A stretch of 64,000 nucleotides of DNA from Leifsonia shinshuensis (GTDB lineage Bacteria; Actinomycetota; Actinomycetes; Actinomycetales; Microbacteriaceae). Made by a program: the position numbers and the translations under genes. The notes under the pieces were generated by a model that worked only from the letters and a program-made list of their open reading frames with translations, made no database searches and was not told the origin of the DNA. Where the stretch lies: the NCBI RefSeq assembly GCF_022606355.1, contig NZ_JAHHZQ010000006.1, positions 1-64,000 on the forward strand. Direction: 5' to 3'. Shown one piece after another: positions 59,971 through 64,000 of this stretch (the first letter of the stretch is position 1; each line of letters opens with the position of its first letter).

Positions 59971-60099
59971 ATGCGCAAGAACCTCCTCATCCTCGTCATC
60001 GTCGCGATCGAGGCCTACACCGTCGGAGTCGAATCCGCGAAGGCACGGGGACGGCACTACGAAGACCTCCGCCGGTCCATCGACAAGAAGCTCTCGTGA
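59971..60099 (+). CDS. Small membrane-associated protein
   Basis: A 42-residue open frame with good features: a hydrophobic start (KNLLILVIVAIEAYTVGV) and a charged tail (ESAKARGRHYEDLRRSIDKK). It begins with ATG after a G-rich stretch and its stop overlaps the next small gene by 4 bases (GTGA). The coupled arrangement supports both being real. Function unknown. Confidence 0.55.
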   Translation: MRKNLLILVIVAIEAYTVGVESAKARGRHYEDLRRSIDKKLS

Positions 60100-60320
60100 C
60101 CTCGGCGGCAAGCGCGCGAAGGGGCACCGCCGACGAGGTCTGCCCGGTGTGCGGCTCGCCCCGGAAGGCGGAGCGGAGGCTGATGCCGTCGCTGGGCGGC
60201 GCCTGGGTGGTCGCGACCCTGCCGGTCCGCTGTGCCGACCCGCGGTGCGTACGCGGACCCGGTCCGGACTCGGTGCCGCTCGACCGCGCCCGATGCGCGC
60301 CTGACTCAGTGGCGGCCTGA
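60096..60320 (+). CDS. Small Cys-rich zinc-ribbon-like protein
   Basis: A 74-residue protein with EVCPVCGSPRKAERR (CxxC) and VRCADPRCVRG (Cx4C), spaced like a treble-clef or zinc-ribbon site. It starts at GTG overlapping the 42-residue gene and stops exactly where the convergent anti-sigma-like gene ends. No family was recognised beyond the probable metal site. Confidence 0.55.
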   Translation: MTSAASARRGTADEVCPVCGSPRKAERRLMPSLGGAWVVATLPVRCADPRCVRGPGPDSVPLDRARCAPDSVAA

Positions 60321-60533
60321 CTACGCTCGGAGCGCCGCCAGCAATCCGGCGTAGTCGTCGCCGCAGGCGGCGCAGCGCGACAGGTGGAGGGCGACACCGG
60401 GATAGCGGGCGGCCGCGTCCGCTCCGGCCAAGACGAGCTCGGCGAAGATGTGCATGACCGACATCGTCTCGGCGCAGCCGGCGTCGGGCTCGCCGGATCC
60501 CAGGAAGTCCCGTATCCGCGTTCGCGCGCTCAT
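60321..60533 (-). CDS. Zinc-finger anti-sigma-like small protein
   Basis: A 70-residue protein with HLSRCAACGDDYAGLL (Hx3Cx2C), the ZAS-type zinc motif of anti-sigma factors, and an upstream Cys (DAGCAET). It lacks a membrane segment, so it would be a cytoplasmic binder. It follows the sigma factor gene with an ATGA overlap and has GAGGAGG ahead of the start. Its role in holding the sigma factor inactive is inferred from motif and order. Confidence 0.72.
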   Translation of the reverse strand: MSARTRIRDFLGSGEPDAGCAETMSVMHIFAELVLAGADAAARYPGVALHLSRCAACGDDYAGLLAALRA

Positions 60534-61243
60534 CTCGCCTCCTCGGTGTGCTGGTCGGGTCCGTCGTGGTCCGGACTCTCGTCGTCCAGACCCTTCTCGT
60601 CCAGATAATGATGAGTGACAAGGTAGTCCCGCAACTTCCGTCGCGCGTCGAAGACCACTTTGTAGAGCGCTCCGCGGGTGGTCCTGCGCGTGACGGCCAG
60701 TGCCTCCAGCGGGACCCCCTCGACGATCACCGCGAGGAGGACCTCCCGCTGCCGCCGTGACAGAACCGAGTCGATGGCGTGCCGCAGGGCGCCCAGCAGC
60801 TCGCTCGCCGCGCCGGCCTCCTCCGGTGAGATGCCGAGCCGGTCGGGCAGGCGGTCCCAGCCGGCGGCGTCGAGCGAGAGGGTGCGGTGCTGCCAGAAGT
60901 GACGGCCGGTCTTCGTCGACACCTCGAAGATCGCGAAGGTGTACGCCCACGTCGTGAAGCGGCTCTCGCCGCGGAACTCGTGCAGGCGCCGCAGCACACC
61001 CAGCGTCGCGTCGGCGGCCGCCTGGTGGGCGACGTCGTCGAGTTCGGGCCCGGCGAAGGGCAGGGAGGCCGCCCGGCGGTGCACCTCGCCCCGCGCGACG
61101 CGCAGAAGCAGCTCGTACAGCTGGCCCTCCGCGTCGCGCTGCACCGGACCTCCGGCGGTCAGCCTCCGCCTCCAGTCGTCGGTCTCCGCCTGCTCGGCGT
61201 CGGAGGGGCGCCATCGCTCCGGCAGCGCGTCACCGACCTCCAT
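60530..61243 (-). CDS. Sigma-70 family (ECF-like) RNA polymerase sigma factor
   Basis: Alternative sigma factor of 237 residues. Region 2 includes DDVAHQAAADATLGVLRRL, FRGESRFTTWAYTFAIFEV (in parts); region 4 includes SVLSRRQREVLLAVIVEGV and TTRGALYKVVFDARRKLRD. The ATG at 61243 lies 6 bases after TACGAT with no Shine-Dalgarno sequence, a leaderless start. The C-terminal tail is long, Asp/His-rich and probably disordered. It is coupled to the anti-sigma-like gene and divergent from a secreted beta-propeller gene that may be its target. Confidence 0.87.
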   Translation of the reverse strand: MEVGDALPERWRPSDAEQAETDDWRRRLTAGGPVQRDAEGQLYELLLRVARGEVHRRAASLPFAGPELDDVAHQAAADATLGVLRRLHEFRGESRFTTWAYTFAIFEVSTKTGRHFWQHRTLSLDAAGWDRLPDRLGISPEEAGAASELLGALRHAIDSVLSRRQREVLLAVIVEGVPLEALAVTRRTTRGALYKVVFDARRKLRDYLVTHHYLDEKGLDDESPDHDGPDQHTEEAR

Positions 61244-61416
61244 GGGTCGATCGTAGGGCCTCGCGTCCGATCGACACCGCTGCCCCGACGCAGAAAGTCC
61301 CGGGCTCGGGGTAAGCATCCGGCGCGGACCGACACTCACCCCTCGAACGCGTCGTCTGCGTCGCGCTCGGTGGCCGGGACCTCCGGCATCTGGAACGGAT
61401 CGATCGAAGGAGAATC

Positions 61417-62562
61417 ATGAGAACACCAGTTCGGCTCGCTCTCGCGTCGGCGGCCGCCGTCGCCGCGACGGCGCTCTTCGCCGCCCCCGTGCTCGCCGCA
61501 CCCGCCGGATCCGGCGGCATCACCGACGACGGAGGCGCCACCTCCGCGGTCTTCGTCCAGACCGACGGCGTGGGCGGAAACGCCGTCGTCGCCTACGACC
61601 GGGCACGTGACGGCTCCCTCCACCAGGCCGGAACCTATCCGACGGGCGGCCTCGGGGGAGCGCTCACCGGCTCGGTCGTGGATCACCTCGCGTCCCAGGG
61701 GTCGCTCGTGCTCGATCGCGGGCTCCTCTACGCGGTCAATGCCGGAAGCGACACGGTGACCGTCTTCGCCGTGCACGGCGACCACCTCGTCCGCCGCGAG
61801 GTGGTCGGGTCGGGCGGATCGTTCCCGGTCAGCATCGCGACGCACGGCGCGCTCGTCTACGTCCTCGACGCGCGGTCGGGAGGCGCCGTGCAGGGGTTCG
61901 TGCGCATCGCCGACTATCTGGTCCGCATCCCGGTCTGGAACCGGCCGCTCGGGCTCGACCCGACGCTGACGCCCGAGTTCACGCACACCCCCGGCCAGGT
62001 CGCCTTCACCCCGGACGGCTCGAAGCTCGTCGTCACCACGAAGGGCAACGGCAGCGCGGTCGACATCTTCGGCGTCGACCGGTTCGGCGGGCTCTCCGCA
62101 CACCCGGTGACGACCGTGGAGCCGGGGGCCGTGCCGTTCGCGGTCAGCTTCGACGCGGGCGGCCACCTGGTGGTCGCCGAGGCGGGGACCAACTCCGTCG
62201 CGACCTTCTCGATCGCTCCGAGCGGCGCGCTCGTGCCGATCGCGACCTCCGCGACAGGCCAGGCGGCGACCTGCTGGATCGTCCGCGACGGTTCAGGGTT
62301 CTACGTGTCCAACGCGGGCAGCGGCAGCCTCTCGGGCTACGCCGACGCGGGGGCAGGCGGGCTGAGCGCGCTCGGCACGACGCCGGCGGGGGCCGGAACC
62401 GTGGATGCCGCCGTCACCGCCGACGGTCGGTATCTGTACGTGCAGACCGGTGCGGCCGGAGGGGTCGCCGCGTTCCGTGTGAACGTCGACGGCAGCCTGA
62501 CGGGTCTCGGATCGGTGGTCGTGCCCGGTGCTGCGGGTGGCGAGGGGATCGCGGCGCAGTAG
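61417..62562 (+). CDS. Secreted beta-propeller (lactonase-like) protein
   Basis: Exported protein of 381 residues. The signal peptide ends at APVLAAPA (about residues 22-29). Repeated blades follow: VFVQTDGVGGNAVVAYDR, LLYAVNAGSDTVTVFAV, GALVYVLDA, FTPDGSKLVVTTKGNGSAVDIF (in parts), HLVVAEAGTNSVATFSI and GFYVSNAGSGSLSGY. This is the seven-bladed propeller of 6-phosphogluconolactonase-like proteins, but secreted relatives need not be enzymes. GAAGGAGAATC precedes the ATG. Divergent from the sigma factor. Confidence 0.86.
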   Translation: MRTPVRLALASAAAVAATALFAAPVLAAPAGSGGITDDGGATSAVFVQTDGVGGNAVVAYDRARDGSLHQAGTYPTGGLGGALTGSVVDHLASQGSLVLDRGLLYAVNAGSDTVTVFAVHGDHLVRREVVGSGGSFPVSIATHGALVYVLDARSGGAVQGFVRIADYLVRIPVWNRPLGLDPTLTPEFTHTPGQVAFTPDGSKLVVTTKGNGSAVDIFGVDRFGGLSAHPVTTVEPGAVPFAVSFDAGGHLVVAEAGTNSVATFSIAPSGALVPIATSATGQAATCWIVRDGSGFYVSNAGSGSLSGYADAGAGGLSALGTTPAGAGTVDAAVTADGRYLYVQTGAAGGVAAFRVNVDGSLTGLGSVVVPGAAGGEGIAAQ

Positions 62563-62664
62563 CACGGTCAGAATCGGCGGCCGGCGATCCGGCCGGCACG
62601 CGCATCATCGCGCGGGCCGGCCGGATGGCCGCGCCCGGGGAATCGCCGTGCCTCACGCTGAGCG

Positions 62665-63252
62665 CTACCCGCCGAGCGCACCGACGATGGTCTGCGCCGC
62701 ATCCCAGTACTGCCTGTAGTAGTCGGGGTCGGCGTTGACCTGCACCGCGTGTGCGAGGGCGGAGGGTGCCATCGTCTGCCAGCCCTGGACGGTGATGAGC
62801 TTGTCGAAGAAGTGGGTGGCCGCGGTGTACGGGTCCATCCGGTCGGCCAGGGTTCCCCACGCTCCGTTGTCGCGCTGCTGGAAGAGCCCGCGGCTGTCCG
62901 GGCCGGCCGCGTCACCATAGTCGAGGTTGCGGAGCCCGGTCTCCCCGATCGCGGTCATGACGCCGACGGCTTGGGTGTGCGCGCCGATGCCCTGGTCGCG
63001 CGCGGCGTTCATGATGTGGGCGGCCATGACGAGTTCGGGCTGGCAGAATCCGGCGACCGGCCCCGCGGGCACGACGATCGTGCCGATCGTGACCGGTGCT
63101 GCCGCCGGGCAGGTCTGGGTGGAGGCCGTGCGCGCACTCGAACCCGATTCCGACGCGCCGGCGATCAGCGCGGGGGCGACGTACGCAGCGGCGAACCAAC
63201 CGCCCACGAGGACGAGCGCGGTCGCGATCATCCCGACGAGCAGCTTTCGCAT
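62665..63252 (-). CDS. Secreted lysozyme-like protein
   Basis: Protein of 195 residues with an N-terminal hydrophobic signal or anchor (about residues 7-33) and a Cys pair (QTCPAA, GFCQPE). The C-terminal part has GIGAHTQAVGVMTAIGETGL, SRGLFQQRDNGAWGT, DPYTAATHFFDKL and ALAHAVQVNADPDYYRQYW. This resembles lysozyme/transglycosylase-like domains found in actinobacterial wall peptidases and conjugation loci; the Glu in IGETGL is the likely catalytic residue. GAAGGAGG precedes the start. It stands alone, so wall remodelling is the best guess. Confidence 0.78.
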   Translation of the reverse strand: MRKLLVGMIATALVLVGGWFAAAYVAPALIAGASESGSSARTASTQTCPAAAPVTIGTIVVPAGPVAGFCQPELVMAAHIMNAARDQGIGAHTQAVGVMTAIGETGLRNLDYGDAAGPDSRGLFQQRDNGAWGTLADRMDPYTAATHFFDKLITVQGWQTMAPSALAHAVQVNADPDYYRQYWDAAQTIVGALGG

Positions 63253-63445
63253 CGCCCCCTCCTTCCTCCCGGCGTGGGCCGGTGCCGCGACCGTAGGCGC
63301 GCAAGCTGCATGCGGATTGTGCGCCGGCTGAGTGCGCGCCGACTCGTGCGGTGACGTCTTTCTTAGCGGCCCCTTGGGGTGCGGACCCTAGCGTTCGAAG
63401 GGTTCCGACCCGATCAGTCGATCCGATCCTTCGAAGGGGAGCCCC

Positions 63446-64000
63446 ATGACCGAGCCGAACCGTCCCGCTCTGCGCGAGAACAAGGTGCCGGAGCCCACCG
63501 TATCGTTCTGGGCGATCAAGATCCTCGCCACCACGGTCGGCGAGACCGCCGCCGACCTGCTGTCCTCCAGCCTCCACCTCGGCACCCAGCTGACCAGCCT
63601 GATGATGGCGGTCGTGTTCCTGATCGTGTTTGTGGTGCAGTTCCGGAGCGCGCGGTACATCCCCGGCGTCTACTGGCTGACGGTCGTGCTGATCAGCGTC
63701 GTCGGCACGCTCATCACGGACAACCTGACCGACGGGCTGGGCGTCCCGCTCGTCGTGTCCACGGCGGTGTTCGCGATCGCGCTGATCGCGACGTTCGCGA
63801 TCTGGTACGGGTTCGAGCGCACGCTCTCGATCCACGACATCGTGACCCGCCGCCGGGAGGCGTTCTACTGGCTGGCCGTGCTGTTCACCTTCGCCCTGGG
63901 CACCGCAGCCGGCGATCTCGTCGCCGAGCAGCTGAACCTGGGCTACCTGGTCTCGGTGGTCGTCTTCGCGGTCGCCATCGGCGCGGTGGCGCTGGCCCAC
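63446..64000 (+). CDS. COG4705-like multi-pass membrane protein (partial)
   Basis: The visible 185 residues of a gene that runs beyond the window. KVPEPTVSFWAIKILATTVGE at about residues 13-33 (seen in parts) is the signature of a conserved membrane protein family of unknown function (COG4705 type), followed by repeated halves of hydrophobic segments with FYWLAVLFTFALGTAAGDL as the second copy. AAGGGGAG precedes the ATG. No biochemical role is known for the family. Confidence 0.82.
   Translation, partial: MTEPNRPALRENKVPEPTVSFWAIKILATTVGETAADLLSSSLHLGTQLTSLMMAVVFLIVFVVQFRSARYIPGVYWLTVVLISVVGTLITDNLTDGLGVPLVVSTAVFAIALIATFAIWYGFERTLSIHDIVTRRREAFYWLAVLFTFALGTAAGDLVAEQLNLGYLVSVVVFAVAIGAVALAH

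Noticed and set aside
62665-63252. Prophage endolysin
   Set aside because: A lysozyme-like domain is present but there is no holin, no phage gene and no attachment site nearby; a cellular secreted protein is simpler.

Overview
The window is high-GC DNA (roughly 70 percent by eye) with dense, short-spaced genes, many 4-base ATGA/GTGA overlaps, GTG starts and apparently leaderless regulator genes. Together with LAxTG wall-sorting signals, large ATP-binding LuxR (LAL) regulators and the protein families seen, this points to an actinobacterium, most likely Microbacteriaceae (Leifsonia-like; inference). No rRNA, tRNA, CRISPR array, prophage or insertion sequence was recognised. The first 482 bases are noncoding and the last gene runs off the right end.

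Layout. 483-7975: surface-protein cluster A. Three proteins with SipW-type (ALW) signal peptides, one of them carrying a ricin-like lectin domain, an LAxTG-anchored protein and a dedicated ER-type signal peptidase; then a convergent XRE regulator, an LAL regulator and tatA. 7963-17300: MarR genes around argG, a MarR/NAD(P)-binding-protein pair, a TetR/FAD-monooxygenase pair, a VanY-like lipoprotein, and an agmatine deiminase/amidase operon with a divergent TetR. 17329-20011: translationally coupled operon of a 3-hydroxybutyrate-dehydrogenase-like SDR and two alpha/beta hydrolases. 20192-27029: carbohydrate ABC importer, GH3 glycosidase and divergent LacI. 27166-28074: a predicted endonuclease gene bracketed by two copies of a long palindromic repeat.

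28138-38279: surface-protein cluster B. A signal peptidase fused to an LAxTG-anchored ectodomain, two SipW-type exported proteins, a small Ig-like exported protein and a 1300-residue wall protein with nine IPT/TIG repeats, followed by a second LAL regulator. Inverted repeats of the form TCACCy-N5-GGGTGA lie upstream of the large wall protein and of the second LAL gene, suggesting a shared control circuit.

38472-44661: YtcJ-like amidohydrolase, APC permease, MFS exporter, MarR and quinone-oxidoreductase-like genes, with a perfect 32-bp palindrome in the amidohydrolase promoter. 44682-48288: a long-armed inverted-repeat element, two orphan genes, PadR with a membrane partner, and a PAP2 phosphatase. 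48397-54459: PhzF, a SfnB/NtaA-like monooxygenase group with a permease, and a GT2 glycosyltransferase. 54528-58005: FAD monooxygenase-MarR-DUF3237 operon and a Na/phosphate-cotransporter homologue. 58104-64000: unrecognised proteins, two very small proteins, a sigma/anti-sigma-like pair, a secreted beta-propeller protein, a lysozyme-like secreted protein and a truncated membrane protein.

The best candidates for something undescribed are the endonuclease gene flanked by palindromic hairpins (with a third, gene-free copy), the two self-contained SipW/LAxTG surface systems with paired LAL regulators, and three separate intergenic palindrome families.
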